A DNA stretch of 14,544 nt from Oxalobacteraceae bacterium. Its GTDB lineage: Bacteria; Pseudomonadota; Gammaproteobacteria; Burkholderiales; Burkholderiaceae_D. The stretch is from the NCBI GenBank assembly GCA_003132085.1, contig PKWO01000301.1, forward strand, positions 1-14,544. Reading direction: 5' to 3'. The position numbers and the translations under genes are program-made. This document shows, piece after piece, positions 14,295 to 14,544 of this stretch; the stretch's first letter is position 1; each line of letters starts with the position of its first letter. The notes beneath the pieces are model-generated. The model saw nothing but the letters and a program-made list of their open reading frames with translations, made no database searches and was not told the origin of the DNA.

Positions 14295-14544
14295 ATGAGA
14301 AAAACCAGCGGAGTTTCAATAATGATCGTTACCGCGCTGTTGGCGGGGTGCGGCGGAAATGATCCGTCGTCGACTAGCCCGACAGTAACCGCCCAGTCGA
14401 AACAGTTTCAGCGTTCCGATAAAGCTGCAGCGTCTGCGGCGGATTACGCGAGCGCCGTACAGGAATTGTACATCTCGTATTATGGACGACCGGCAGACCC
14501 AGCCGGTCTGGCCTATTGGGGGGGGGTGTTATTGGCGGATAACG
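14295..14544 (+). CDS. DUF4214-type lipoprotein, 3' end outside window
   Basis: The first 83 residues are visible. A lipoprotein signal peptide ends in the lipobox LAGC (16-19) and is followed by GGNDPSS, a flexible Ser/Thr/Gln linker and then a DUF4214-like segment: VQELYISYYGRPADPAGLAYW. DUF4214 domains occur in large secreted or surface proteins of Proteobacteria; their function is not settled. The ATG at 14295 has GGAG seven bases upstream. The gene is 163 bp behind the TorF-like gene on the same strand and may belong to the same envelope regulon. A run of nine G (14518-14526) interrupts the DUF4214 segment and encodes W-G-G-V, where homologues usually have varied polar residues. The full length is unknown. 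Confidence 0.8.
   Translation, partial: MRKTSGVSIMIVTALLAGCGGNDPSSTSPTVTAQSKQFQRSDKAAASAADYASAVQELYISYYGRPADPAGLAYWGGVLLADN

Overview
The window looks like chromosomal DNA from a betaproteobacterium, probably Burkholderiales and perhaps Oxalobacteraceae. That placement is inferred from the moderate-to-high G+C, the protein families present (MHS-type MFS carrier, formate-dependent PurT, PBP1A, YjfB, TorF-like porin) and the gene style. No rRNA or marker gene in the window confirms it. Nothing resembles a prophage, transposon or CRISPR array.

Left third (1-3681, minus strand): a beta-oxidation-type operon transcribed right to left. The order is thiolase, then a 604-residue acyl-CoA dehydrogenase, then a short-chain dehydrogenase cut by the window edge. 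A 346-bp divergent control region (3682-4027) separates it from a plus-strand MHS/MFS carrier with a large periplasmic insert. That region holds a TetR-like palindrome, two copies of another palindrome, and three helically phased direct repeats upstream of a -10-like hexamer.

Middle (5693-10573): purT on the plus strand, preceded by a tiny polyproline upstream ORF that overlaps its start codon. Then come three minus-strand genes: a PBP1A-type peptidoglycan synthase, an unrecognised 101-residue protein, and a small YjfB-family protein with a structured leader.

Right third (10574-14544, plus strand): the most distinctive part. An extended -10 promoter precedes an ECF sigma factor, a zinc-finger anti-sigma factor with one membrane span, a secreted subtilisin-like protease and a TorF-like outer-membrane protein. 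All four genes overlap head to tail (4, 4 and 29 bp). A DUF4214-type lipoprotein follows, cut by the window edge and carrying a G9 tract. The periplasmic part of the anti-sigma factor has the strand/helix pattern of a subtilase propeptide, and the protease encoded directly behind it has its own N-terminal propeptide with matching motifs. I infer a cell-envelope signalling cassette in which the protease and the anti-sigma factor may recognise each other. This is the best candidate here for an undescribed system.
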